Origin: a virus
Virus record (IMG/VR): IMGVR_UViG_3300025576_000001
Location: 1-64,000 of that record
Strand: one strand, 5' to 3'
Length of the DNA: 64,000 nucleotides
The first letter of the stretch is position 1. Every line of letters starts with the position of its first letter. The notes under the pieces are model-generated. The model did not search any database and was not told where the DNA came from. It saw nothing but the letters and a program-made list of their open reading frames with translations. Positions 57,245 through 64,000 of the stretch are shown piece by piece. A program made the translations under genes and the position numbers.

Positions 57245-58222
57245 ATGACGACGAAGAACACAGACGGCAGCGACCTGACGCTGATGTCGGTGATGACGCG
57301 CTTTTCTACGGAAGAGGCAGCGCGTGACTACTTCGAGAGCATCCGCTGGCCCGAAGGCCCGACCTGCCCGCACTGTGGAAACGCTGACCAGGCACGCATC
57401 TACGCCCTCACTCCCGACGCTGGCTCCAAGGTCCGGCCGGGCCTCCGTAAGTGTGGCGACTGCCGCGACACCTTCACCGTGACCGTCGGAACCGTGATGG
57501 AGGATTCACACATCCCGTTGAACAAGTGGCTGATCGCCTTCTACATGATGTGTGCCAGCAAGACCCAAGTCTCGGCGTTGCAGCTCATGCGCCAGCTTGA
57601 GATCGGCTCCTACCACACCGCGCTTTTCCTCTGCCACCGCATCCGGTTCGCTCTCGCCGAGTTCTTCCCGACGCAGAAACTTGCTGGCACGGTTGAGGCT
57701 GATGAAACTTACCTGGGTGGTAAGATGCGCGGACGTGGACGAGGCTACGTGAAGAACAAGACCGCAGTCGTCTCGCTCGTCGAGCGTGATGGGAACGTGC
57801 GCTCGCGCGTGATCGGCTCCGACACCGTGACGGGCAAGGCGATCACGACCCTCCTGAAAGAGCACGTTGCCGAGACGGCCCATCTGAACACGGACGAGTC
57901 ACCCCTTTACACCCAGGTCGGAACTCACTTCGCATCCCACGACACCGTGAACCACAGCAAAGAAGAGTACGCCCGCAAGGACAAGGACACCGACCGCCTG
58001 GCGACCACCAACACGGTCGAGGGCTTCTTCGGAAACGCCAAGCGCAGCATCGATGGCACCCACCACAACATCAGCCGTCGGCGCACGGGCCTCTACATGG
58101 CCGAGATCGATCACAAGTACAACACGCGCAAGATGACCGATGGTGAGCGCACCGTGGTCGGCATCCGGCGCATGGAAGGGAAGCGGCTCTTTGCTCGCTC
58201 CCCGAAGCGGAAGGTCGGATAG
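57245..58222 (+). CDS. IS1595-family transposase
   Basis: 325 residues. An N-terminal zinc ribbon (CPHCG...CGDC at 41-73) precedes the catalytic domain. The acidic residues are in TVEADETYLGGKMRGRGRGY (D153), LNTDESPLY (D217) and NTVEGFFGNAKRSI (E259), followed by GTHHNISRRR. This is the ISXO2-like layout. The stop is directly followed by the ATG of the methylase gene, with no gap, so the two are likely one transcript. It catalyses cut or copy and insertion of the element. Confidence 0.9.
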   Translation: MTTKNTDGSDLTLMSVMTRFSTEEAARDYFESIRWPEGPTCPHCGNADQARIYALTPDAGSKVRPGLRKCGDCRDTFTVTVGTVMEDSHIPLNKWLIAFYMMCASKTQVSALQLMRQLEIGSYHTALFLCHRIRFALAEFFPTQKLAGTVEADETYLGGKMRGRGRGYVKNKTAVVSLVERDGNVRSRVIGSDTVTGKAITTLLKEHVAETAHLNTDESPLYTQVGTHFASHDTVNHSKEEYARKDKDTDRLATTNTVEGFFGNAKRSIDGTHHNISRRRTGLYMAEIDHKYNTRKMTDGERTVVGIRRMEGKRLFARSPKRKVG

Positions 58223-60634
58223 ATGGCAAAGCCAGCGCGCATAGCAGAGGTGCGAGCCGAGCACCTATTGACTGAGTTGCTCACGTCTCAGGGCTGGAAT
58301 GTAGAACATCCCCCGAAGGGTGAACTACTGCGCCAGGGGGAATACAGGGACCACCCTCACCTACTGGACATCTTCAAAGGCAAGAGCAAGTCGTCCGGCG
58401 GTGGCGACGGAATGCCCGAGGCTTTGCTTGTTGACGAGAATCTGCAACCACTGGCCGTGGTGGAGGCCAAGGGTTCCGCCAAGGATCTTCCCAAAGCCAT
58501 CGACGAGGTAACAAACAAGTACGGTACGTGGTGCGTGGAGGCCGGATACACTCCCATCGCAATCGCGCTTGCCGGAACCACCGAGACGTCATTTGTGTTG
58601 CAGGTGTTCAAGTGGTCCAAAAACAAATGGATCACCGTCACCTATGACGGCAACCCTATCAGTTGGATTCCCAACCGCACCGACCTGGAACACTTGCGGG
58701 CACCCAACACACTAGCCGAATTGCGCCCGTCCGTTCCTCCGGCAGCGGTACTCGCCACCCGTGCCGACGAGATCAACCGCCTGCTACGTGAGGCCAATAT
58801 CACCGATGCCCAGCGCCCGGCGATCGTTGGATCAATTATGCTGGCACTGTGGAAATCAAAAGGCCAAATTCGGCGCGATCCGGAGTACATCCTTGGGGAC
58901 ATCAACGAAGCGTCTTCCAGGGCATTTTGGACAGCCGAGAAAGCCAGCATCGCGGACAGCCTACGGGTGCCCATCGCGAACAAGGATCTGGCCAAGAGGG
59001 CGGTGCGCATCGTTTCCATCTTGGAGCGACTTGGCGTAACTGTCCTGAGCGCAGAAACGGACTACCTGGGCCAACTGTACGAGACTTTCTTCACTTACGT
59101 CGGAGGTAACACAATAGGACAGATTTTCACTCCAAGGCACATGACCGCTTTCATGGCGGAAATCGCGGACGTGCAGCGCGATGACGATGTGCTTGACCCG
59201 GCGTGTGGGACAGGGGGCTTTCTGATCGCTGCCATGAACCGCGTGCAGCGACGTGGCAAGTTGTCACGGGTGCAGATGATCGAAATTGTGAAGAAGCACT
59301 TGGTAGGCTTTGAAGTTGAGCCCACCACGGCGGCTCTCTGCATTGCCAATATGGTACTGCGTGGGGACGGCTCCACGCGGGTACATCCGGTTAGTTGTTT
59401 CACGTCGAAGAAGTTCGAGGTTGGTCAAGCCAATATCGTCTTGATGAACCCTCCATTTCCTCACGAGTCGACCGACAGACCTCCGGAGGAGTTCATTGCA
59501 AGGGCACTGGAAGGACTGCGAACCCGTGGCCTATTCGTGGCAATCGTTCCGCAGTCCCTCTTGGTCAAGCGTGAGAAGCAGCAGTGGCGCGACGAGATCC
59601 TGCAAAAGCATACACTTAGCGGAGTGATCACCTTGCCGGATGAACTCTTTCAACCGTTTGCGGCTGCCACCACGGCCATCCTAATCTTGGAAAAGGGCAT
59701 ACCGCACCCCAATGATCGACGTGTCTTTTTTGCCAGGGTGGAGAACGACGGATTCAAATTGAAGAAGGGTGTGCGCATTCCACGTGAGGGAGACGAATTG
59801 CCAACTATACTTGATGCCTATCGTAACAAAAAGACAATCCCTGGCATTAGCGGACTTTCAGTGCTTGATCGAGATCGGAGTTTCGCGCCGGGCGCCTATA
59901 TCCCTGCGCGGCCTTTGAGTGAAGCGGAAGTGACTGCGGGAGTTCTCGCACTCATCCGCAACCGCACCGCGTTCACGACCTTACACGCTGCCGAGATCGT
60001 TAATCTCAGACGTGAGGCCAGTTCGTACCGTGCGATGAAGAAGTCGCCCATCCCTAGCGCGCCCACTAGCAAAACGATCGGCGGCTACTTCGATATTTTC
60101 TACGGGCAGAAAAGCCTTCACAACAAGGAGAAGTTGCTATTGGGCACATCCCTCGTGATCTCGTCAAGCGGCGTGGACAATGGTTGCTACGGTTTCTTTG
60201 ATCTCGAAACCTTGATTGAGCCTCCGTTTGTCACCGTTCCTAGCACCGGAAGCATTGCGGTGGCTCATGTTCAAGAATTGCCGTGTGGGGTTACGGATGA
60301 CTGTTTGATCATGCTACCCAAAAAGGACGTGCCGCACGAGCTTCTCTATGTTGCAGCCGCAGTCATTCGGTCAGAGGCATGGAGGTTTAGCTACGGCAGG
60401 AAGGCGACTCCGGATCGCATATCTGGCTTCCCGTTACCTGTCGGCAAGGAGTTGATTGAGTGTGTGCGCGTTTACATGGAACGAGCGGCACAGGTGGAAC
60501 ACCTTGCACTAGAACATGCAGAGGATGCAATTGACGAACAGATAGCACGCAAACGACGGTTACAGGAGAAGGAGAATCCCGGAAGGCTCATTGGTGGAGA
60601 TATGTTAGAGAAAAGGCTGGCGGAGCTGGAATAG
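58223..60634 (+). CDS. Single-chain restriction-modification enzyme (nuclease-methylase-specificity)
   Basis: 803 residues. The N-terminal part has a PD-(D/E)xK-like site (MPEALLV...LAVVEAKG, E66, E81, K83) with HLLDIFKGKS before it. The methylase part has FTPRHMTAFMAEI, DPACGTGGFLIAAM (324-337) and VLMNPPFPHE (NPPF at 408-411), the N6-adenine type. The last 230 residues (TSKTIGGYFDIFYGQKSLHN, SLVISSSGVDNGCYGFF) resemble the target-recognition part of type I specificity subunits. It should both cut and methylate its site. More AT-rich than phage genes. Confidence 0.8.
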   Translation: MAKPARIAEVRAEHLLTELLTSQGWNVEHPPKGELLRQGEYRDHPHLLDIFKGKSKSSGGGDGMPEALLVDENLQPLAVVEAKGSAKDLPKAIDEVTNKYGTWCVEAGYTPIAIALAGTTETSFVLQVFKWSKNKWITVTYDGNPISWIPNRTDLEHLRAPNTLAELRPSVPPAAVLATRADEINRLLREANITDAQRPAIVGSIMLALWKSKGQIRRDPEYILGDINEASSRAFWTAEKASIADSLRVPIANKDLAKRAVRIVSILERLGVTVLSAETDYLGQLYETFFTYVGGNTIGQIFTPRHMTAFMAEIADVQRDDDVLDPACGTGGFLIAAMNRVQRRGKLSRVQMIEIVKKHLVGFEVEPTTAALCIANMVLRGDGSTRVHPVSCFTSKKFEVGQANIVLMNPPFPHESTDRPPEEFIARALEGLRTRGLFVAIVPQSLLVKREKQQWRDEILQKHTLSGVITLPDELFQPFAAATTAILILEKGIPHPNDRRVFFARVENDGFKLKKGVRIPREGDELPTILDAYRNKKTIPGISGLSVLDRDRSFAPGAYIPARPLSEAEVTAGVLALIRNRTAFTTLHAAEIVNLRREASSYRAMKKSPIPSAPTSKTIGGYFDIFYGQKSLHNKEKLLLGTSLVISSSGVDNGCYGFFDLETLIEPPFVTVPSTGSIAVAHVQELPCGVTDDCLIMLPKKDVPHELLYVAAAVIRSEAWRFSYGRKATPDRISGFPLPVGKELIECVRVYMERAAQVEHLALEHAEDAIDEQIARKRRLQEKENPGRLIGGDMLEKRLAELE

Positions 60635-60643
60635 GCTACGACG

Positions 60644-60922
60644 ATGCCTTTAGTCGGTTTTTTGTGGGATCCGGAAGCCCTGGAACGATTAGCCGAGATT
60701 CCCGGCAAACAGAGAGCGCAGATCATAAAGAAAGCGCGGGCCTTAATAATAGATTCTCATCCTCCTGGGACAAAGAAATTGTCTGGCATGGAAGGAGAAG
60801 ACGGAGTACCGCTTTACCGCCAGCGTTCAGGTGATTATCGCATTCTCTACGAAGTCAGAACAAAACCACATACGATCATTGTCATTCGAGACGTTGACGA
60901 CCGAAAGGATGTGTACAGGTGA
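60644..60922 (+). CDS. RelE/ParE-family toxin
   Basis: 92 residues with the RelE-type fold pattern: FLWDPEALERLAEIPGKQRA, then the core KKLSGMEGEDGVPLYRQRSG followed by DYRILYEVR, and the end TIIVIRDVDDRKDVYR. Toxins of this family cut mRNA at the ribosome or target gyrase. It follows the R-M gene by nine bases and overlaps the antitoxin gene. Confidence 0.85.
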   Translation: MPLVGFLWDPEALERLAEIPGKQRAQIIKKARALIIDSHPPGTKKLSGMEGEDGVPLYRQRSGDYRILYEVRTKPHTIIVIRDVDDRKDVYR

Positions 60923-61086
60923 AGCCAGGGAAGTCCAAGGGCAAGAAGGAACAGGACCAGGAGATGCGGATGCCGGCCAAGGAGTTTGACCGCATCATGG
61001 GGCGAGTCATGGGAGCACCGGAAACGCCGCGCAAACCGGAGGCCCTGGAGGACAAGCCGAAGGACCAGGAGGGTCAGAAGAAGTAA
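60919..61086 (+). CDS. Antitoxin for the RelE-like toxin
   Basis: GTG at 60919 overlaps the toxin stop; 55 residues. The core QEMRMPAKEFDRIMGRVMG is typical of small antitoxins paired with RelE-like toxins; the rest is Lys/Glu-rich and probably disordered. Toxin-first order as in HigBA-type pairs. It likely binds the toxin and may also repress the pair. Confidence 0.7.
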   Translation: MKPGKSKGKKEQDQEMRMPAKEFDRIMGRVMGAPETPRKPEALEDKPKDQEGQKK

Positions 61087-61131
61087 CGCTGACCGTCAGC
61101 TAGGTATGAGGGCTGATTTTCCCCCAGTGTT

Positions 61132-61365
61132 GTGAAGTGCATACTCGCCGAACGCTCCGACGTGCTCGCCGTAGAGCTGCGCAAGCGTGAACGCGAGGTG
61201 ATAGCCGAATACCTTGGAAAACACCGTGGCCACGTCGGTGAGACGGCTACGGCGCTTGGCCTGACCAGGCGTGCCCTGGAATACAAGATGGAAGCCCACG
61301 GCCTGCGGGAAGAAGCCGCCAAGGCCCGCGAGCAAGCCGGCATCGGCGGTCCCCGGACGGCATAA
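61132..61365 (+). CDS. Fis-type helix-turn-helix protein
   Basis: 77 residues from GTG 61132 (GTG 61162 possible). The segment REREVIAEYLGKHRGHVGET, then ATALGLTRRALEYKMEAHGL, is the Fis-type HTH at the end of sigma54 activators. Here it stands alone. It is the last gene of the transposon. It may regulate the passenger genes. Confidence 0.6.
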   Translation: MKCILAERSDVLAVELRKREREVIAEYLGKHRGHVGETATALGLTRRALEYKMEAHGLREEAAKAREQAGIGGPRTA

Positions 61366-61406
61366 CTGCGCAATTATCTTCGCATGATAGGGAAATGAGT
61401 TACGCA

Positions 61407-61411
61407 CCTAT
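61407..61411 (+). repeat. Right target-site duplication (CCTAT)
   Basis: Matches CCTAT at 57173-57177. The sequence beyond it belongs to the interrupted minus-strand gene. Confidence 0.5.
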
Positions 61412-61456
61412 ATTCGCAATGAAGTTGCGCTTCTGCCATTCGGTCCAGTCGGTCAT
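61412..61456 (-). pseudogene. N-terminal part of the interrupted coiled-coil gene
   Basis: ATG at 61456 (minus) with TGGAGG seven bases upstream. Encodes MTDWTEWQKRNFIAN, then joins in frame to the part at 56839-57172 after ATAGG. In its present state it ends in a TAA within the transposon end at 61400-61402. Confidence 0.65.
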
Positions 61457-61549
61457 CGGCTACCTCCAAAGGCATCGTGCGCGTGCGAGATGAAAGAGTC
61501 AAGTTGTTTTTTAGTTGCCTTTCGACTTTCGCTATGCTACCGATAGAAC

Positions 61550-61741
61550 ATGAGCAAGAAAACCGTTCCCACAAAAGAAGAGGGTTTCACGCGACTATGG
61601 GGCGTCCGTTTCCGACCGGAGGAAGCCACTCTCATCGAAGACGAAGCCCGCGCCAAGAACGTGAAGCCCGGTACGTATATCCGCATGGCGGCCATGGAAT
61701 CTGCACGAATCCATCAACGCACGAGAGGAGAAGCCAGGTGA
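61550..61741 (+). CDS. Ribbon-helix-helix-like protein, 63 aa
   Basis: 63 residues. TRLWGVRFRPEEATLIEDEA followed by KPGTYIRMAAMESARI matches the strand-helix-helix order of CopG/Arc proteins. TATGCT lies 11 bases before the start and could be a -10 box. Coupled to the HNH gene by GTGA. Confidence 0.65.
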   Translation: MSKKTVPTKEEGFTRLWGVRFRPEEATLIEDEARAKNVKPGTYIRMAAMESARIHQRTRGEAR

Positions 61742-62181
61742 AGGGCCGCTTTGTTTCCCAGAAAGAATTGGCACCATCCACGGCCGTCGCCAAAAATTGG
61801 GGGCCTCCGCGTGACGGTTGGCTGGTCATTGTGCATGCATTCCTAGCACACGTGCGCGTCGCCATCCTGCCTCATCCGTGTCTAGGAACTTCCTGTTGGT
61901 TGTGGCAAGGAGCGAGGGACGATGACTATGGGCTATTCCAGCTCGCTGGGACAAAGGCCTCGACGGCGTGCAGGGCGTCCTGGCTGATCCATCGCGGTCC
62001 TATCCCGCATCGACGATGGGTCTTGCACAAATGCGACGTCAAGCAGTGTGTCAACCCCGATCATCTATTTCTGGGAAACAACCGCGCGAATAGACAGGAT
62101 TTCGGGCAGAAGCATCGGAGCGGCCACCTTGTCCTAGCGGCCGAATACGCCGCCAGTGAGCAATCCAACGGGATAGGATAG
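61738..62181 (+). CDS. HNH homing-type endonuclease
   Basis: 147 residues from the GTG overlapping the previous stop. The core TSCWLWQGARDDDYGLFQLA, then ASWLIHRGPIP and VLHKCDVKQCVNPDHLFLGN, matches the HNH layout of the enzyme at 9968-10720 but without the HTH repeats. A second, separate homing-type gene in the window. Confidence 0.8.
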   Translation: MKGRFVSQKELAPSTAVAKNWGPPRDGWLVIVHAFLAHVRVAILPHPCLGTSCWLWQGARDDDYGLFQLAGTKASTACRASWLIHRGPIPHRRWVLHKCDVKQCVNPDHLFLGNNRANRQDFGQKHRSGHLVLAAEYAASEQSNGIG

Positions 62182-62353
62182 CCACTATTTGTCACCATTC
62201 GCAACTTTCTAGCGTCCTAATTTGTCATCACACAACGCGCAACGCCGCTATCTATTCAAAACTATTAGTGCCTTTGACGCGACAGTGCTTGGACGCGATT
62301 TTGCAATACCCTAGGTCAAGATGGCAACGACAAACGCAACGCAGGAGGCCCAG
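62182..62353 (+). promoter_or_regulatory. Intergenic region with possible promoter
   Basis: 172 bases, AT-rich, no gene seen. TTGACG at 62274-62279 and TACCCT at 62307-62312 are candidate boxes but not at a good spacing from each other. TACCCT lies eight bases before an ATG at 62321, like the leaderless starts elsewhere. Confidence 0.3.
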
Positions 62354-62605
62354 ATGACCATGACGCAGACCCGCACACTGACCCGAAGCGAACTCAGCAC
62401 TATCGCATATGACTACGCGCGTGCTGGCGGACGAGACACCTCGATCGAGACTGCGCTCGACCTGCTAGACGGAGCGCGTAGCAGCATGATCGGCCGCGAG
62501 GATGTCGCAGAAATCGAGATCGAGGATGGTGACGCGGAGATCGTGCAGACCGCTCTGACACAAGCAGTCGCGCAGATGATCGAGGATGAGGCAGCTACCG
62601 CGTAG
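62354..62605 (+). CDS. Hypothetical acidic helical protein
   Basis: The start at 62354 has GGAGG five bases upstream; the ATG at 62321 is an alternative giving 94 instead of 83 residues. Reads TLTRSELSTIAYDYARAGGR, then a charged end (EDVAEIEIEDGDAEIVQTAL). No family seen. Confidence 0.55.
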   Translation: MTMTQTRTLTRSELSTIAYDYARAGGRDTSIETALDLLDGARSSMIGREDVAEIEIEDGDAEIVQTALTQAVAQMIEDEAATA

Positions 62606-62658
62606 TCCCTCTCGCGGAGCCGGTCGACCGTGGCCGGCTGAGTGAGGAGGATCACACC

Positions 62659-63198
62659 ATGGATCACACCTGGATAGCCGACCGAATCCGCGCCACCGAA
62701 CGCGCCCCCCAGCCCGGCGATGCACTCGAGGCCTGCGTGGCAGACGCGCTCCAGGTCGGCTCGCGCGTCGTCCCGCAGCCGACCGGACTGTCCCGCGCTT
62801 TCGTCGAGGCGATGTGGCGCGCGAGAGGAGCAGAGTCGTCAACGACCCCTCCGGCCGTACAAGCAATGAGTTGGGAGAAACTGCCACCCGTCAATGCGGG
62901 CGCCGTCGCCTGCCGCAACTGTGGTTGTGGCGCGCATAGTGACCTGGAGATGGACCGCGTGATAGCCGTCGGCTTTGGCAGCGCTGGATACAGTCGCGAC
63001 GGTGAGACGCTGTGGTCGGAAGATCACGCGATGGACGAGAGCGAATACCCGACGGTCGCGCACGTCGAGGAGTTGGCCAAGGCTGACCCGGATCATGACT
63101 GGCGCATCTTCTTCTATGCGCCGCTGTACGAAGCCGAGTATCAGCGCCAGTGGGACAAGGTGTGGGTGCTCGTTCGCAAGGGAGAGGGCTTCGCGTAA
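62659..63198 (+). CDS. Hypothetical protein with CxxCxC site, 179 aa
   Basis: A strong GAGGAGG lies about eight bases before the ATG. AVACRNCGCGAHSD near residue 85 is a Cys-rich site. The C-terminal half is acidic then Trp/Tyr-rich (HDWRIFFYAPLYEAEYQRQW). Function unknown. Coupled to the next gene by TAATG. Confidence 0.6.
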   Translation: MDHTWIADRIRATERAPQPGDALEACVADALQVGSRVVPQPTGLSRAFVEAMWRARGAESSTTPPAVQAMSWEKLPPVNAGAVACRNCGCGAHSDLEMDRVIAVGFGSAGYSRDGETLWSEDHAMDESEYPTVAHVEELAKADPDHDWRIFFYAPLYEAEYQRQWDKVWVLVRKGEGFA

Positions 63199-63425
63199 TG
63201 CCTGCCAGGAGCGCCCCCTGTCGTGGCTGTTGTGGTAACTGCGGGAAGCACATCCCCATCCCGACATTCGAGGAAGCTATCAACGCCTTGAAGGGCAGCG
63301 AGGATCCGGTCTGGCACATGGGACACCTCATGCGGTGGTACAGCGGAACACCAGACGAGGGCGACGGCATCGAGGCAATCAAGGTTCGCTGCAAGGACTG
63401 CGGCGGGGAAGGCTTCGCGCCATGA
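63198..63425 (+). CDS. Small zinc-binding-like protein, 75 aa
   Basis: ATG in TAATG. The start has CRGCCGNCGKHIPIPTFEEA and the end VRCKDCGGEGF, two Cys pairs around a central helix (WHMGHLMRWYSG). A metal-bound fold is likely. The next ATG overlaps its stop. Confidence 0.55.
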   Translation: MPARSAPCRGCCGNCGKHIPIPTFEEAINALKGSEDPVWHMGHLMRWYSGTPDEGDGIEAIKVRCKDCGGEGFAP

Positions 63426-63619
63426 GCTTCGACATCCACGTCACCCTGAAGGCCAAGAGCGCGAAGGCGATTCTCGTCGAGGACGAAGACGGCGAGGAAG
63501 TTTGGATCCCCAACAGTCAGATCGACGACGACTCCGAAATCTGGGAGGACAGCGAGAAGGGCGAAGAGGGCAAACTCGTCATTTCCGAATGGCTCGCAAC
63601 ACAGAAGGGATGGCTATGA
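63422..63619 (+). CDS. Small acidic protein, 65 aa
   Basis: ATG overlapping the previous TGA. The sequence AKAILVEDEDGEEVWIPNSQ followed by IDDDSEIWED and the end LVISEWLATQKGWL is a pattern seen in many small phage proteins of unknown role. Confidence 0.55.
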   Translation: MSFDIHVTLKAKSAKAILVEDEDGEEVWIPNSQIDDDSEIWEDSEKGEEGKLVISEWLATQKGWL

Positions 63620-63822
63620 GCAAAGCATCGACCAAGGCCGCCCGCGAGGCCCGCGACAACTACGAGCGACGCGAGAGAATCGGCGCCGCCTGGTATTTGT
63701 TCGAGCTTGCGGTGCAGGGTATGGTGCCCAAGACGCCCTACTACTTGCTTTCCGAGGCAGAACGCGAAGACCTGCGAGCCCGCGGTGAGACCCTGGGCAA
63801 GACGCTGGTGAGGGCCACATGA
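63616..63822 (+). CDS. Small helical protein, 68 aa
   Basis: ATG overlaps the previous TGA. Basic helical start (STKAAREARDNYERRERIGA) and helical end (SEAEREDLRARGETLGKTLV). No family seen. Confidence 0.5.
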   Translation: MSKASTKAAREARDNYERRERIGAAWYLFELAVQGMVPKTPYYLLSEAEREDLRARGETLGKTLVRAT

Positions 63823-63911
63823 CCCGCCCCTGGGCCGACACTTTCCCGCGAACGCTTCTCGGCGCGCTGCTGCTCGCCGCGCTGCTGGCGGAAATGCTGG
63901 TGATGCTGTGA
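63819..63911 (+). CDS. Tiny membrane peptide, 30 aa
   Basis: ATG overlaps the previous TGA, and the TGA overlaps the next GTG. One hydrophobic segment (TLLGALLLAALLAEMLVML). Overlaps on both sides support it. Confidence 0.45.
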   Translation: MTRPWADTFPRTLLGALLLAALLAEMLVML

Positions 63912-64000
63912 CGTTCACCGACGAGGAACTTGCGGGAAGATTCGCGGCAGCATGGGCGAGTGGTGGCACGCGGGACAATCCGCATCCTGGAGAGGCTGAC
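63908..64000 (+). CDS. Uncharacterised protein, 3' end cut by window edge
   Basis: GTG at 63908; 31 codons visible to the edge (TFTDEELAGRFAAAWASGGT). No domain can be named from this fragment. Confidence 0.45.
   Translation, partial: MTFTDEELAGRFAAAWASGGTRDNPHPGEAD

Larger units (their letters stand above)
57178..61406 (+). mobile_element. IS1595-family transposon carrying R-M fusion, toxin-antitoxin and HTH gene
   Basis: The interval contains the transposase, a nuclease-methylase fusion, RelE-like toxin, antitoxin and a Fis-type HTH gene, all on the plus strand. It interrupts a minus-strand gene that rejoins in frame when the interval is removed. The ends share only weak inverted similarity (CCCAT-CCCT-ATGGCG-ATTATGC versus CTCATTTCCCT-ATGCG-ATAATTGC). 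IS1595 elements with passenger genes are known. Boundaries may be off by a few bases. Confidence 0.7.

Noticed and set aside
1-64000. tRNA genes
   Set aside because: No cloverleaf with a proper T-arm was found; GTTCAAATC at 53418 is inside tnpB and GGCTCGAATCC at 9060 is inside the HAD fusion.

Overview
This window looks like about 64 kb from the genome of a tailed bacteriophage with a contractile tail, or from a prophage of that type. The sequence is GC-rich and almost every base is coding. Genes are tightly packed, very often with ATGA, GTGA or TAATG overlaps. The structural genes follow the usual order: terminase, portal, head, neck, sheath and tube, tape measure, baseplate, fibres, lysis. 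No integrase, tRNA or replication gene was seen, so the lifestyle is open and the window is probably only part of the genome. The host is uncertain. A lipoprotein at 11879-12475 carries a Cys/Gly pattern I associate with secreted proteins of Myxococcota. Several start codons lie 6-8 bases after a TANNNT box, which suggests leaderless transcripts.

Layout. Positions 1-4235: small accessory genes, two of them frameshifted, plus a ParB-like protein, a methyltransferase-fold protein and ribbon-helix-helix-like proteins. 4232-14226: a Gp37/Gp68 (DUF5131) protein, small and large terminase, portal, a HAD-plus-metallopeptidase fusion, two HNH endonucleases, small Cys-rich genes, a lipoprotein and a MuF-like head protein. 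14223-17280: an opposite-strand island with a glycosyltransferase, an XRE/sigma-region-4 fusion, an FkbM methyltransferase and two small genes. 17423-25527: acidic and small head proteins, a scaffold candidate, the major capsid protein, a 550-base apparently non-coding stretch full of hairpins, and neck proteins. 25532-42079: sheath, tube, tail chaperone with a -1 frameshift, tape measure, hub, spike, gp25-like and J-like baseplate proteins, and a baseplate protein holding a seven-repeat beta-propeller. 42082-48451: fibres, a second lipoprotein and a secreted beta-helix protein. 48469-55593: membrane proteins, a papain-like peptidase, a GH24 lysozyme and a transglycosylase, with a lone TnpB element inserted. 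55594-64000: a regulatory region, a 4.2-kb IS1595-type transposon carrying a restriction-modification fusion and a toxin-antitoxin pair, and the start of another block of small genes.

How it works together. The terminase packages DNA through the portal into a capsid built on the scaffold. The G/GT chaperone products help assemble tube and sheath around the tape measure. The baseplate and fibre genes, with the propeller, lectin-like and beta-helix domains, probably govern contact with a polysaccharide-rich surface. The opposite-strand glycosyltransferase and FkbM pair could modify virion or host glycans. The lysis region combines membrane proteins with three wall or protein hydrolases.

The strongest non-routine finding is the IS1595-family element at about 57178-61406. 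Its two flanks rejoin in frame into one 127-residue minus-strand coiled-coil gene, and the element carries a nuclease-methylase-specificity fusion, a RelE-like toxin with its antitoxin, and a Fis-type HTH gene. Also notable are a solitary TnpB-style right-end hairpin beside the XRE/sigma fusion, the 7 x 135-bp propeller repeat, and the canonical T-TTT-TTA slip site in the tail chaperone.
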